Below, in pieces: positions 25,022 through 33,418 of a stretch of 64,000 bases of DNA (position 1 is the first letter of the stretch; each line of letters starts with the position of its first letter). The notes beneath the pieces are model-generated. The model made no database searches and was not told where the DNA came from. It worked only from the letters and a program-made list of their open reading frames with translations. Both the position numbers and the translations under genes were made by a program. Source of the DNA: Metabacillus dongyingensis (lineage in GTDB: Bacteria > Bacillota > Bacilli > Bacillales > Bacillaceae); contig NZ_CP082944.1 in NCBI RefSeq assembly GCF_019933155.2, forward strand, positions 1,924,001-1,988,000. Reading direction: 5' to 3'.

Positions 25022-25900
25022 ATGCAATTAACCGAATTGAGAATGCTTGTTGTTCTGTCAGAGGAAATGAATATGCGAAAAGCATCTGAACGGCTGTTTG
25101 TCTCCCAGCCTGCGTTGTCTCAAAGACTTCAGTCGATTGAGAAATCATGGGGGTTTCAGATTTTTATCCGCTCTCAAAAGGGACTCACTCTCACTCCTTC
25201 AGGAGAAAAAATTGTGGCCTTTGCAAAAGAAGTAACAAAAAAAGAAGAGAAACTGAGAGAAGAAATATCAGAGCTTGAAGGAGAGGTTCATGGAACGCTC
25301 AAGATAGCTGTTGCGTCAATTATTGGACAGCACTGGCTTCCTAACATCTTAAAGCAATATGTCAATAAATACCCGCATGCAAAAATATCGCTCATAACAG
25401 GCTGGAGCAGTGAAATATTGAAAAGCATGTACGAGGACCATGTTCACATCGGCATCATCAGGGGAAATCCTGAGTGGAAAGGCGTCAAACAGCATTTACT
25501 GACAGATACTCTGTATTTAGTAGACACTGAAATTCAGAAGGTTGAGGACCTTATTGAAACAGAAAGACCTTTTATTCAATTTAAAAGCGATTCATCTTAC
25601 TATCAGGAAATTCAGGATTGGTGGCACAAGCATTTTCAAAGCAGTCCGAAGCGCACCATTGTTGTCGATCAAATCGAAACGTGCAAACAAATGGCATACA
25701 ATGGCATCGGCTACGCCATTCTGCCATCCGTCACACTGCTTGATGATGAACGGGATATTTATAAAATACCGCTGCTGAATGAACACGGCGAGCCAATTGT
25801 CAGGGATACGTGGCTGCTTGGATTTGAATCTTCTTTTAAGTTAAAGCAGGTTCAGGCATTTCTTGATGTTTTAAAAGAGAATAATAAAGAGATTCATTAA
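25022..25900 (+). CDS. ccpC: LysR-type regulator CcpC
   Basis: Represses TCA-branch genes (citB, citZ) in response to citrate in B. subtilis. The N-terminal winged helix-turn-helix (MNMRKASERLFVSQPALSQR) and the start MQLTELRMLVVLSEE agree closely with CcpC as I remember it. The effector domain covers about residues 90-290. Length 292 aa against 293 in B. subtilis, and it directly precedes ykuNOP as there. A TATAAT lies about 30 bp upstream of the AAGGAG site. Ended by the terminator at 25899. Confidence 0.93.
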   Translation: MQLTELRMLVVLSEEMNMRKASERLFVSQPALSQRLQSIEKSWGFQIFIRSQKGLTLTPSGEKIVAFAKEVTKKEEKLREEISELEGEVHGTLKIAVASIIGQHWLPNILKQYVNKYPHAKISLITGWSSEILKSMYEDHVHIGIIRGNPEWKGVKQHLLTDTLYLVDTEIQKVEDLIETERPFIQFKSDSSYYQEIQDWWHKHFQSSPKRTIVVDQIETCKQMAYNGIGYAILPSVTLLDDERDIYKIPLLNEHGEPIVRDTWLLGFESSFKLKQVQAFLDVLKENNKEIH

Positions 25901-25930
25901 GCAGCTTGTATCTGAAGCTGCTTTTTCTTT
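25899..25930 (+). terminator. Terminator of ccpC
   Basis: AAGCAGCTT/AAGCTGCTT stem, 7-nt loop, T-rich tail. Confidence 0.8.
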
Positions 25931-25943
25931 TTGTAAAACGCTA

Positions 25944-26000
25944 TTGACAATGAGAATCAATTTCAATTATAGTGAGTTTATGAAAATGAAAATCATTATC
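25944..26000 (+). promoter_or_regulatory. Promoter and Fur box of ykuNOP
   Basis: TTGACA at 25944 with a TTATAG -10 at 25967 (17-nt spacing). At 25982-26000 a 19-mer matches the Fur consensus GATAATGATAATCATTATC at 17 of 19 positions. A second, weaker Fur-like stretch overlaps the promoter (25951-25969). Iron repression of ykuNOP is established in B. subtilis. Confidence 0.85.
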
Positions 26001-26019
26001 AATTAAAGAGGTGGCTTTA

Positions 26020-26496
26020 TTGAAAAAAACTCTTATTATATATGCAAGTATGTCAGGAAACACAGAAGATATCGCTAAACTGATCGGAAAAAGACTTCAA
26101 GAAGACGAGATGGATGTTACATATGAAGATATGGATGCTTGTGATAGCGAGAGTCTCAGGAAATACGATTATATACTTGCAGGATCTTATACCTGGGGGG
26201 ATGGAGATCTTCCTTATGAAGCAGAGGACTTTTACGAAGAACTCTCAGACGCTGATTTTACAGGCAAAAAAATCGGCTGCTTTGGTTCTGGGGATCACGC
26301 ATATCCGAAATTTTGCGAGGCGGTCGACCTCTTACAGGGAAGATTTGCAGAAACAGGGGCGGATGTTTTTACAGACTTGCTTAAGATAGAGGGTTCTCCT
26401 GAAACGGATGAGGCCATTTCTGAATGCATCCAGTTTGCAGAATCTTTTTCTGCATGGTGTGCCAAAAGCGGAAGGGTGACAATGAATGCTTCATAG
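26020..26496 (+). CDS. ykuN: Flavodoxin YkuN
   Basis: Short-chain flavodoxin, an FMN electron carrier that substitutes for ferredoxin under iron limitation. The FMN phosphate loop is YASMSGNTED, and the isoalloxazine loops are GSYTWGDGDLPYEAEDF and GSGDHAYPKF. I prefer TTG 26020, 6 bp after AGAGGTGG, to the GTG at 26011 that lies within that site. It overlaps ykuO by 11 bp. Behind a Fur box. Confidence 0.92.
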   Translation: MKKTLIIYASMSGNTEDIAKLIGKRLQEDEMDVTYEDMDACDSESLRKYDYILAGSYTWGDGDLPYEAEDFYEELSDADFTGKKIGCFGSGDHAYPKFCEAVDLLQGRFAETGADVFTDLLKIEGSPETDEAISECIQFAESFSAWCAKSGRVTMNAS

Positions 26497-27382
26497 AGGT
26501 GCGACAGCAGTCGAAAAAGTACAGGGGAGCGGATATTTTGTTGCAATAAAAAATGAAGGGCTTTATTTTTTTGACGGCCATGATCACTGGGAAAGGCTTC
26601 TGAGAATTGATAAGAAAATCCGCTGCTTAAAAATGCTTGGTTCTTATTTATTCGGGGTCGGTGAAGAAGGCTTTATTTTCCGTATGAATACATCTGATTT
26701 GACAAGCACTGAAGCATACCTTCCGACAACAGCAGCCATTTGGTCCATTGCAGGCGATGATCACGGAACGGTCATCATTCATGGAAAGCATACGATTTAT
26801 CAGTCAAATGACAGCGGGAGATCATGGAAAGGCTTTAAGCCATTTAAGCACTTTTCCTCAAAACCTGTTATCAGATCACTCTATCTGCATGAAAATCAGC
26901 TTTTTATCGGCACGCAGATTCATGCAGAGCATGGGGGCCTGTGGAAATATGATCATAATCATGGCTCCTTTGCAAGAATTAAAAAGGAAGCTTACTCCAT
27001 GATTTCTTCAATAGCGGTTGATAAAAATAGGAACCTTCTTATCTGCAGAGGCTCTGCAAAAGGCCATGCAGGAAGTATTGAAATGGCTAAACTAAATGAT
27101 GGGAATAACCTCAACTGGGTCAGCTGTCAAAATATCTACAGCGAGGAAGCCTTTTTGGATGTTTTTTGTGATGAAACGATCACGTACGCAGCGTCAAGCC
27201 AGGATAAGTACGGCTTTTCCAGGATATACGCATTAAATGAAGATACCATGGCTCTTTTTCCTGCAGAAACATTAAAAGGGCATGCGTTCAGGGTTGCAGG
27301 CAGCGGACGTTCTTTTTTCGCGGCAGGCCTGCATGAAAGCAAACAGGGTGACTTGTACGGTTATTCAGCAGTGGTCCATTAA
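26486..27382 (+). CDS. ykuO: YkuO protein
   Basis: 298 residues between two flavodoxin genes, as in B. subtilis. Repeated beta-strand segments (GEEGFIFRMN, YQSNDSGRSWKGF, GGLWKYDH) suggest a beta-propeller; YQSNDSGRSW looks like an Asp-box. Function unknown; iron-limitation expression is implied by the operon. Translation overlaps the ykuN stop, with AAGGGTGAC upstream of the ATG. Confidence 0.85.
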   Translation: MLHRGATAVEKVQGSGYFVAIKNEGLYFFDGHDHWERLLRIDKKIRCLKMLGSYLFGVGEEGFIFRMNTSDLTSTEAYLPTTAAIWSIAGDDHGTVIIHGKHTIYQSNDSGRSWKGFKPFKHFSSKPVIRSLYLHENQLFIGTQIHAEHGGLWKYDHNHGSFARIKKEAYSMISSIAVDKNRNLLICRGSAKGHAGSIEMAKLNDGNNLNWVSCQNIYSEEAFLDVFCDETITYAASSQDKYGFSRIYALNEDTMALFPAETLKGHAFRVAGSGRSFFAAGLHESKQGDLYGYSAVVH

Positions 27383-27399
27383 GAAAGGAGATTGATCAA

Positions 27400-27858
27400 A
27401 TGGGGAAAACAGCAATTATCTATGCAAGCATGTCAGGCAACACGGAAGCCATTGCCGATTTAATTGAAAAAGGATTAAAAGAAGCGGGTGCAGAAGCAGA
27501 GAAGTTTGAAGCAATGGATATTGACGGCTCTGTTTTCACAAAATATAATCACTTATTGATTGGTGCTTACACATGGGGAGACGGGGAGCTGCCTGATGAA
27601 ATCATGGATCTTTATGATGAGATGGACGATTATGATTTTTCGGATAAAACCATCGCTTTATTTGGTTCCGGCGATACGGCTTATGATATTTTTTGCGGTG
27701 CGGTTGATCTGCTTGCTGAAAAAATTCAGGAAAATAAAGGCTCTCTAGCGATTGAAAGCCTTAAGATTGAGTGTTTTCCAGATGGTGAGCAGGAAGATGC
27801 GTGTTTGGAATTTGGTCGTCAATTTGCTCGCTTCATCCAATCTGCCGTGCGCTCATAA
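27400..27858 (+). CDS. ykuP: Flavodoxin YkuP
   Basis: Second short-chain flavodoxin of the operon. FMN loops: YASMSGNTEA, GAYTWGDGELPDE and GSGDTAYD. 152 residues. It is similar to YkuN but distinct, as in B. subtilis, where both can donate electrons to fatty acid and nitric oxide enzymes. AAAGGAG precedes the ATG. Same Fur-controlled operon as ykuN and ykuO. Confidence 0.92.
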   Translation: MGKTAIIYASMSGNTEAIADLIEKGLKEAGAEAEKFEAMDIDGSVFTKYNHLLIGAYTWGDGELPDEIMDLYDEMDDYDFSDKTIALFGSGDTAYDIFCGAVDLLAEKIQENKGSLAIESLKIECFPDGEQEDACLEFGRQFARFIQSAVRS

Positions 27859-27876
27859 ATTGTATAGACAATCGGC

Positions 27877-27905
27877 TTGTCAACTAACACTTCCTTTGAT
27901 ACAGT
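27877..27905 (+). promoter_or_regulatory. Promoter of dapH
   Basis: TTGTCA, 17 nt, TACAGT with an extended TGn before the -10; 33 bp upstream of the dapH start codon. Confidence 0.6.
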
Positions 27906-27937
27906 AATGAAGTACATAGTCTGAAGGAGGAATACAT

Positions 27938-28648
27938 ATGAAAATGATGGATGCAAATGAGATTATTTCATTTATACAAAATAGCACGAAATCGACACCT
28001 GTAAAAGTTTACGTAAAAGGTGACTTAGAAAGTATTGATTTTGGTACTTCTACACAAACGTTTTTAAATGGTAACAGCGGGGTTGTTTTTGGCGAATGGG
28101 CTGAAATTCAAGAGGCTTTGACAAAAAATGAGGCTAAAATTGAAGACTTTGTTGTGGAAAACGACCGCCGCAACTCTGCGATACCTCTGCTTGACATGAA
28201 GGGCATCAAAGCCCGTATTGAGCCAGGCGCTATCATCCGTGATCAAGTGGAAATCGGCGATAATGCTGTTATTATGATGGGTGCTTCAATTAACATCGGT
28301 TCTGTCATCGGGGAAGGTACAATGATCGACATGAACGTTGTCCTTGGCGGACGCGCAACTGTCGGCAAAAACTGTCACATTGGTGCAGGTTCTGTACTTG
28401 CAGGTGTAATTGAACCGCCTTCAGCTAAACCAGTTGTCATTGAAGATGATGTTGTAATCGGAGCTAATGCAGTTGTCCTTGAAGGCGTTACGGTCGGAAA
28501 AGGAGCGGTTGTTGCTGCTGGTGCAATTGTAATTGATGACGTTGCCCCTTATACAGTGGTAGCTGGTACTCCTGCACGCAAGATTAAAGAAATCGACGAA
28601 AAAACAAAATCAAAAACAGAAATCAAACAAGAATTAAGACAGCTATAA
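27938..28648 (+). CDS. dapH: Tetrahydrodipicolinate N-acetyltransferase
   Basis: Acetylates tetrahydrodipicolinate in the acetyl branch of lysine and diaminopimelate synthesis. 236 residues, starting [15 protein letters not shown] exactly as in B. subtilis DapH. The second half is a left-handed beta helix of hexapeptide repeats ([17 protein letters not shown] onward) with the trimer active-site region [19 protein letters not shown] precedes the ATG by 8 bp. Followed by dapL, the next-but-one enzyme. Confidence 0.96.
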   Translation: MKMMDANEIISFIQNSTKSTPVKVYVKGDLESIDFGTSTQTFLNGNSGVVFGEWAEIQEALTKNEAKIEDFVVENDRRNSAIPLLDMKGIKARIEPGAIIRDQVEIGDNAVIMMGASINIGSVIGEGTMIDMNVVLGGRATVGKNCHIGAGSVLAGVIEPPSAKPVVIEDDVVIGANAVVLEGVTVGKGAVVAAGAIVIDDVAPYTVVAGTPARKIKEIDEKTKSKTEIKQELRQL

Positions 28649-28666
28649 TACGATTTTCTGTTTTTC

Positions 28667-28691
28667 GGCGTGGATGACTTTCATCCACGCC
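28667..28691 (+). terminator. Hairpin between dapH and dapL
   Basis: An 11-bp perfect stem (GGCGTGGATGA) with a 3-nt loop but only TTCTCT after it. It may reduce read-through into dapL or protect the upstream message. Confidence 0.5.
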
Positions 28692-28719
28692 TTCTCTATA
28701 GGTATAAGGGGGAAGCATT

Positions 28720-29847
28720 ATGGATCTATTACCATCATTAATCAATATTCGAAGGGATCTCCACCGTATCCCTGAACTTGGCTTCCAGGAGTTTAAAACA
28801 CAGGAATATCTTTTGGCTTATTTAGGCTCCCTGCCTTCTGAAAGAATGGAAATCAAAACGTGGAAAACAGGAATATTTGTAAAAGTAAAAGGGATCGATC
28901 CTGTGAAAACAATTGCCTATCGCGCAGATATGGACGGGCTTCCGATTATTGAAGAAACGGAATATTCTTTTCAGTCAGAGCACCCAGACCGAATGCACGC
29001 CTGCGGTCATGATTTTCATATGACTATTGCCCTTGGCATTATCACTTATTTTGTTCAGAATCCAGTAAGAGACGATCTCCTTTTTATTTTTCAGCCTGCT
29101 GAGGAGGGACCAGGCGGAGCTGAACCGATGCTTCGCAGTGATATCATGAAAGAGTGGAAGCCGGATCTTATAACAGCTCTTCATATTGCACCTGAATATC
29201 CGGCAGGAACAATTGCAACTCGTCCCGGGCTGCTTTTTGCCAATACATCTGAGCTGTTCATTGACTTAAAAGGCAAGGGCGGACATGCAGCATATCCTCA
29301 TACAACTCAGGATATGATCGTTGCAGCTGCATCATTGGTCACACAGCTGCAATCTGTAGTGGCAAGGAATGTAGATCCTCTGGACAGTGCAGTCATTACT
29401 TTCGGAAAGATTACGGGCGGGACAGTACAAAATATTATTGCAGAGAATGCAAGACTCGAAGGCACCATCCGTACGCTCTCTGTAGAATCCATGCAAAAAG
29501 TGAAGGAACGGATTGAGGCGCTTGTCCATGGTCTTGAAATCGGCTACTCATGCAAGGCTGTTATTGATTATGGTTCTATGTATCACCAAGTATATAACCA
29601 TCACGAGCTAACAGAAGAATTTATGGACTTTACAAAAGCAAATACCGATACAGAGGTTGTATTATGCCGTGAAGCCATGACAGGCGAGGATTTCGGTTAT
29701 ATGCTTGATGAAATTCCGGGATTTATGTTCTGGCTTGGAGTGGAATCACCATATGGACTCCATCATTCCAAGCTGCAGCCAAAGGAAGAAGCTATTCAAA
29801 TGGCAGTTCAGCTGATGTGCAAATATTTTCTCTATAAAGCAAACTGA
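28720..29847 (+). CDS. dapL: N-acetyldiaminopimelate deacetylase
   Basis: Removes the acetyl group from N-acetyl-LL-diaminopimelate. M20 peptidase family: metal-binding motifs [10 protein letters not shown] near the N-terminus, HACGHDFHM and [13 protein letters not shown]; a dimerisation lid lies in the middle. 375 residues, like B. subtilis YkuR. Note that in B. subtilis the deacetylase is named DapL although in other phyla that name denotes an aminotransferase. GGGGGAAG precedes the ATG. Cotranscribed with dapH, subject to the intervening hairpin. Confidence 0.94.
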   Translation: MDLLPSLINIRRDLHRIPELGFQEFKTQEYLLAYLGSLPSERMEIKTWKTGIFVKVKGIDPVKTIAYRADMDGLPIIEETEYSFQSEHPDRMHACGHDFHMTIALGIITYFVQNPVRDDLLFIFQPAEEGPGGAEPMLRSDIMKEWKPDLITALHIAPEYPAGTIATRPGLLFANTSELFIDLKGKGGHAAYPHTTQDMIVAAASLVTQLQSVVARNVDPLDSAVITFGKITGGTVQNIIAENARLEGTIRTLSVESMQKVKERIEALVHGLEIGYSCKAVIDYGSMYHQVYNHHELTEEFMDFTKANTDTEVVLCREAMTGEDFGYMLDEIPGFMFWLGVESPYGLHHSKLQPKEEAIQMAVQLMCKYFLYKAN

Positions 29848-29902
29848 TTCAAAGAATAAACGTCCCTTCCATGTGACACATTAGTGATAGGAGGTGGATG
29901 TA

Positions 29903-30145
29903 ATGCCAAAAATAGGTGTTGAACAATCATTATCAGATGTAACAGCTGCTCTTCAGGAAAAAGGTTATGAAGTTGTTCAATTGCGAAATGAAGAAGATGC
30001 GAAAGGCTGTGACTTCTGCATCATCACAGGTCAAGACTCCAATATCATGGGGATCAGCAATGCGGTGACAAATGGTTCTGTATTCAGTGCAAGCGGTTAT
30101 ACGGCAGATGAAATTTGCCAGCATGTTGAGAGCAGAATGCAATAG
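29903..30145 (+). CDS. ykuS: YkuS (UPF0180) protein
   Basis: 80 residues, short alpha/beta domain starting [19 protein letters not shown], as in the Bacillus UPF0180 family. The sequence around [15 protein letters not shown] is conserved in memory. Function unknown. ATG 29903 follows GATAGGAGGTG. It comes after dapL, as in B. subtilis. Confidence 0.9.
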   Translation: MPKIGVEQSLSDVTAALQEKGYEVVQLRNEEDAKGCDFCIITGQDSNIMGISNAVTNGSVFSASGYTADEICQHVESRMQ

Positions 30146-30148
30146 CAC

Positions 30149-30190
30149 ACAACATTAAAGAGCTGCCTGATGGCAGCTCTTTAATGTTGT
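30149..30190. terminator. Very long bidirectional terminator
   Basis: A 19-bp perfect stem around a TGAT loop between ykuS (+) and ykuT (-). Its right arm contains the ykuT stop codon and last codons, so it doubles as coding sequence. Confidence 0.85.
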
Positions 30191-31038
30191 ACTTCATTCG
30201 CCTTCTTTTCCACAAAAACCTGATGCGGAAATGGAATTTCAATTCCATGGGCATCAAGCGTTTCTTTTAATTTTTTGCGGAGATTTCTCTCAACACCCCA
30301 TTGCATCATGTTTTCTGTTTTGGCAATGATGCGGATCACAACATCTGAAGCTCCTAAACCCTGAACGCCAATGACGCTTGGGCCATCAACGATAGCCGGA
30401 TCTTCCGCGGCAATGCGGTCACATGCTTGCTGAAGAACTGCGATGGCTTCATCTATATTATCATCATAGGATATTCCTATATCTACGAGCGCTCTCATAT
30501 TTCCGCGCGAATGATTGCTTAAACTGATAATTTCCCGATTCGGCACAAAGTTCAGAGTGCCGTCAAAACTTCTAATCTGAGTCGTCCGCAGTCCAACCTG
30601 TTCAACAATTCCTGAGTATCCTGCAGTTGTAACGTAGTCCTCCACATCAAGCTGTTTTTCAAGAAGTAAAAAGAAACCTGTTACCACATCGCTTACAAGC
30701 CCCTGGGCCCCAAAACCGATGGCAAGACCGACAACACCGGCACCGGCAAGCAGTGCAGTCGCATCATATTCAAATACCTCGAACACCATTACGACAAAAA
30801 TGAAAATCAGAATATAAGAAAAGAGATTTAATGTTAAGCTTTGAAGTGTTCTTGATCGGCCGATTGAAATGGACTGGCGCTCCTGCACACGTGCAAAGGT
30901 CTTATCAACGATCCTTGTGCCAATCGCTCTCACCACGATAAAAGCAATCAGGATTCCAATCAGCTTTAAGGTGATAATTCCAGCAGTTGTCATAAGACCT
31001 GCCCAATTAATTTTGTTCAGTAAATCAATAAAATCCAT
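30181..31038 (-). CDS. ykuT: Small-conductance mechanosensitive channel YkuT
   Basis: MscS-type channel that releases solutes during osmotic downshock. 285 residues with three N-terminal hydrophobic helices; the pore-lining third helix is [20 protein letters not shown]. The beta domain follows ([31 protein letters not shown]), then an alpha/beta C-terminal domain. I prefer ATG 31038, 8 bp after AGAAAGGATG, over the ATG at 31047 within that site. Confidence 0.92.
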   Translation of the reverse strand: MDFIDLLNKINWAGLMTTAGIITLKLIGILIAFIVVRAIGTRIVDKTFARVQERQSISIGRSRTLQSLTLNLFSYILIFIFVVMVFEVFEYDATALLAGAGVVGLAIGFGAQGLVSDVVTGFFLLLEKQLDVEDYVTTAGYSGIVEQVGLRTTQIRSFDGTLNFVPNREIISLSNHSRGNMRALVDIGISYDDNIDEAIAVLQQACDRIAAEDPAIVDGPSVIGVQGLGASDVVIRIIAKTENMMQWGVERNLRKKLKETLDAHGIEIPFPHQVFVEKKANEVQH

Positions 31039-31370
31039 GTACAACATCCTTTCTGTGCAATTAAAAATAAGTCTAATTATTTGGTTACCCGCTGCTGTGC
31101 ATGTTAAACTTAATTTGTTGAAATGAATCGCATTTTAAAGATATTTGTTGATTGATTTTGCACAGAAAAGGGAATACCAATTGATGTATTCATTTTAACT
31201 CGAGCGGTCTATATTAAATTAATTATTATTTAACATTGACTAAAAATACAGATTGCTCTATAATGATCAATGTGAAAAGATTATGTCACCAGTTGAGAAA
31301 ATCATTTGATTATTCTCAATTAAGCTGATATCGATACAAGATATCAAAATACATTTTGGAGGGATACATA
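31039..31370. other. Intergenic region between ykuT and ahpA
   Basis: About 330 bp with divergent control sequences. Besides the ahpA promoter it holds two inverted repeats in the ahpA leader: TTGAGAA/TTCTCAA around 31293-31321 and TGATATC/GATATCA around 31327-31347. No coding sequence seen. Confidence 0.6.
31236..31264 (+). promoter_or_regulatory. SigA promoter of ahpA
   Basis: TTGACT, exactly 17 nt, perfect TATAAT. The -10 and following TATAATGAT resembles half of a PerR box (TTATAATNATTATAA), but the other half is poor. Confidence 0.75.
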
Positions 31371-31913
31371 ATGGCAGAACGCATGGTAGGAAAACAAGCT
31401 CCGCGCTTTGAAATGGACGCTGTAATGGTTAACAAAGAATTTGGTAAAGTAAGTCTTGAAGAAAACATGAAAAACGATAAATGGACAGTATTATTCTTCT
31501 ATCCAATGGATTTCACGTTTGTATGTCCAACTGAAATTACATCTATGTCTGACCGTTACGATGAGTTCGATGACCTTGATGCTGAAGTAATCGGCGTTTC
31601 AACGGATACAATTCACACTCACTTAGCATGGATCAACACAGACCGCAAAGAAAACGGTCTTGGCGAATTGAAATTCCCGCTTGCAGCTGATACGAACCAT
31701 GTTGTATCACGCGAGTACGGGGTGTTAATTGAAGAAGAGGGTGTTGCTCTTCGCGGACTATTCATTATCAATCCAGACGGCGAGCTTCAATATGCTGTTG
31801 TAAACCACAACAACATCGGCCGCGATGTAGATGAAACACTTCGTGTGCTTCAAGCATTGCAAACTGGCGGACTTTGCCCAGCTAACTGGAAGCCGGGACA
31901 AGCAACTCTATAA
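31371..31913 (+). CDS. ahpA: 2-Cys peroxiredoxin AhpA (YkuU)
   Basis: Reduces hydrogen peroxide and organic peroxides. Typical 2-Cys peroxiredoxin of 180 residues: peroxidatic Cys52 in FTFVCPTE and resolving Cys169 in GGLCPANW. ATG 31371 follows TTGGAGGGAT; an in-frame TTG 15 bp upstream is inside that site. It pairs with the thioredoxin-like ykuV, as in B. subtilis. Confidence 0.94.
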   Translation: MAERMVGKQAPRFEMDAVMVNKEFGKVSLEENMKNDKWTVLFFYPMDFTFVCPTEITSMSDRYDEFDDLDAEVIGVSTDTIHTHLAWINTDRKENGLGELKFPLAADTNHVVSREYGVLIEEEGVALRGLFIINPDGELQYAVVNHNNIGRDVDETLRVLQALQTGGLCPANWKPGQATL

Positions 31914-31929
31914 GTTTTAAATGAAAAGT

Positions 31930-31958
31930 AAGGTCTAACTCTCTGTTAGGCCTTTTTT
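31930..31958 (+). terminator. Terminator-like hairpin between ahpA and ykuV
   Basis: AAGGTCTAAC/GTTAGGCCTT stem (one G-T pair), 5-nt loop, T-run. It sits between two probably co-transcribed genes, so it may act as a partial terminator. Confidence 0.7.
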
Positions 31959-31982
31959 AAACAAGTAATGGAGGAATTTACA

Positions 31983-32438
31983 ATGAAATTACGCGAACAA
32001 ATGCCGGAATTAAACGGTGCTGTGGAGTGGCTGAACGGTCAGCAGACAAAAGAAGATTTAATCGGGGAAAAACCAACGCTCATTCACTTTTGGTCTGTAA
32101 GCTGCCATCTTTGCAAGGAGGCAATGCCTCAGGTGAATGAATTCAGAGATCAATACAAAGATAAGCTGAACGTAGTTGCTGTTCATATGCCTAGATCAGA
32201 AGATGATCTTAACATAGAGGATATTAAAAAAGTTGCAGCCGAGCATGACATCACTCAGCCGGTTTTCGTTGACAGCGAGCACAAGCTGACAGATGCTTTT
32301 GACAATCAATATGTGCCAGCATATTATGTATTTGATAAAACTGGCGCTCTTCGTCATTTCCAGGCAGGCGGAAGCGGCATGAAAATGCTTGAGAAGCGCG
32401 TAAATCGCGTATTAGCAGAAACAGAAAACGCAGAATAA
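31983..32438 (+). CDS. ykuV: Thiol-disulfide oxidoreductase YkuV
   Basis: Thioredoxin-like protein of 151 residues with the redox motif Cys41-His-Leu-Cys44 (SCHLCKEAM) and a cis-Pro in YVPAYYVF. It resembles the TlpA/ResA group but has no signal peptide or membrane anchor, so it is cytosolic. Probable electron donor or partner of AhpA (B. subtilis ahpA-ahpT unit). ATG 31983 after GGAGGAATT. Ended by the terminator at 32443. In B. subtilis rok comes next; here it is absent. Confidence 0.9.
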   Translation: MKLREQMPELNGAVEWLNGQQTKEDLIGEKPTLIHFWSVSCHLCKEAMPQVNEFRDQYKDKLNVVAVHMPRSEDDLNIEDIKKVAAEHDITQPVFVDSEHKLTDAFDNQYVPAYYVFDKTGALRHFQAGGSGMKMLEKRVNRVLAETENAE

Positions 32439-32442
32439 GAAG

Positions 32443-32472
32443 AGAGCCCCTTACGTTGGGGCGCTTTTTTTT
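32443..32472 (+). terminator. Terminator of ykuV
   Basis: GCCCC/GGGGC core stem with a 7-nt loop followed by eight T. Confidence 0.75.
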
Positions 32473-32641
32473 ATGGATTAAGAAAGCATATATTTCCTGC
32501 CTAATGTCTTTTTTGACTTTGACTAAAGTGATTATCGCTGAAATACAATTTAACTGGCGGCCAAAATGGAGTAAACGACACTGGTTTTAGAAAGTGCACT
32601 TCCTTACACACTTTCCAAAAAAGCTCAATCAATCCAAAATG

Positions 32642-32670
32642 TTGATTTTCTTCTTCTATCAATGTATAAT
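32642..32670 (+). promoter_or_regulatory. SigA-type promoter with no gene
   Basis: TTGATT, exactly 17 nt, perfect TATAAT, in a gene-free gap. Predicted start near 32677. Confidence 0.6.
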
Positions 32671-32676
32671 AAAAAA

Positions 32677-32760
32677 GTTAGTTCATAATATAAATGCCCT
32701 TCTACCAAGAAATAATAGAGATTCACATTCAATTATCCTTAGTGGATAATCTAGTTTTTT
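32677..32760 (+). ncRNA. Candidate small RNA, about 84 nt
   Basis: Bounded by the promoter at 32642-32670 and by a hairpin ATTATCC/GGATAAT (32732-32750) followed by CTAG and six T. No ORF. Alternatively the hairpin is an attenuator in the leader of the downstream cold-shock gene. Confidence 0.35.
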
Positions 32761-33060
32761 AAGTTCAAATCCTTTGATTTTTGTTAGCTCAATTCAAGCT
32801 GGCGCGGTCATCGGAGCCGCAAGGACGAGAGAGAGGTAGGGCTTTCGTTGCTTTGTGTTCACAGATAAATAAATGAATAACCAATAGATATTGTCAGACT
32901 ATCAGTCAAATCTTTTTAAGATGAATTCATATGGGGTATAGCATTCACATGTTATAAAGGCTATCTATTCCTCTTATTGATACTCTTTATAATATGTGAA
33001 TATTTTATTTACCATGTTGTAAATAGTAGGACATATTAAAAAATTTTTGGAGGTTTTCTC

Positions 33061-33264
33061 ATGCAAGCAACTGGAAAAGTAAAATGGTTTAATTCAGAAA
33101 AAGGCTTTGGATTTATCGAAGTTGAAGGCGGAAACGATGTATTCGTTCACTTCAGCGCGATCACTGGCGAAGGGTACAAAACGTTAGAAGAAGGTCAAGA
33201 AGTTGAATTCAACATCGTTGAAGGCAACCGCGGACCTCAAGCTGAGAACGTTGTAAAATTATAA
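33061..33264 (+). CDS. Cold-shock protein (CspB/CspD type)
   Basis: 67-residue OB-fold protein that binds single-stranded nucleic acid and acts as an RNA chaperone. It has RNP1 (KGFGFIEV) and RNP2 (VFVHF) and starts [16 protein letters not shown]. Which Bacillus paralogue it is cannot be decided. The long AT-rich leader is typical of cold-induced csp mRNAs. AGGTTTTCTC after TTGGAGG precedes the ATG. Confidence 0.95.
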   Translation: MQATGKVKWFNSEKGFGFIEVEGGNDVFVHFSAITGEGYKTLEEGQEVEFNIVEGNRGPQAENVVKL

Positions 33265-33271
33265 TGAGCTA

Positions 33272-33300
33272 AAAAGCTGCCTACTGGCAGCTTTTTTTTA
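33272..33300 (+). terminator. Terminator of the cold-shock gene
   Basis: AAAAGCTGCC, loop TACT, GGCAGCTTTT and further T. Confidence 0.85.
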
Positions 33301-33317
33301 TTTTCCCCTTAAAAAAA

Positions 33318-33331
33318 TGTAATCGTTTACT
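33318..33331 (+). promoter_or_regulatory. cre-like site (CcpA)
   Basis: TGTAATCGTTTACT agrees with the cre consensus TGWNANCGNTNWCA except for the last base. Its centre lies about 65 bp upstream of the inferred transcription start. Confidence 0.5.
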
Positions 33332-33354
33332 ATATTAAATCCCCTAAAAACTCA

Positions 33355-33383
33355 TTGACACCACTATTCCAATCCTGTATCTT
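33355..33383 (+). promoter_or_regulatory. Promoter of the acetate-type transporter gene
   Basis: Perfect TTGACA, 17 nt, TATCTT; 35 bp upstream of the start codon. Confidence 0.7.
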
Positions 33384-33418
33384 GTTCAAGTATGTGTTTA
33401 AAATATAGGAGGTTCATC

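Larger units (their letters stand above)
32473..33060. other. Long intergenic region before the cold-shock gene
   Basis: About 590 bp with no supported ORF. It contains a promoter-terminator pair (32642-32760) that could make a small RNA, a GC-richer patch at about 32805-32850 with a GCGG/CCGC inverted repeat, and an AT-rich stretch that may be the structured leader of the cold-shock mRNA. A TATAAT lies at 32988-32993 without a good -35. Confidence 0.6.

Noticed and set aside
31259..31273. PerR box at the ahpA promoter
   Set aside because: Only the left half resembles the consensus; the right half is too poor to claim.
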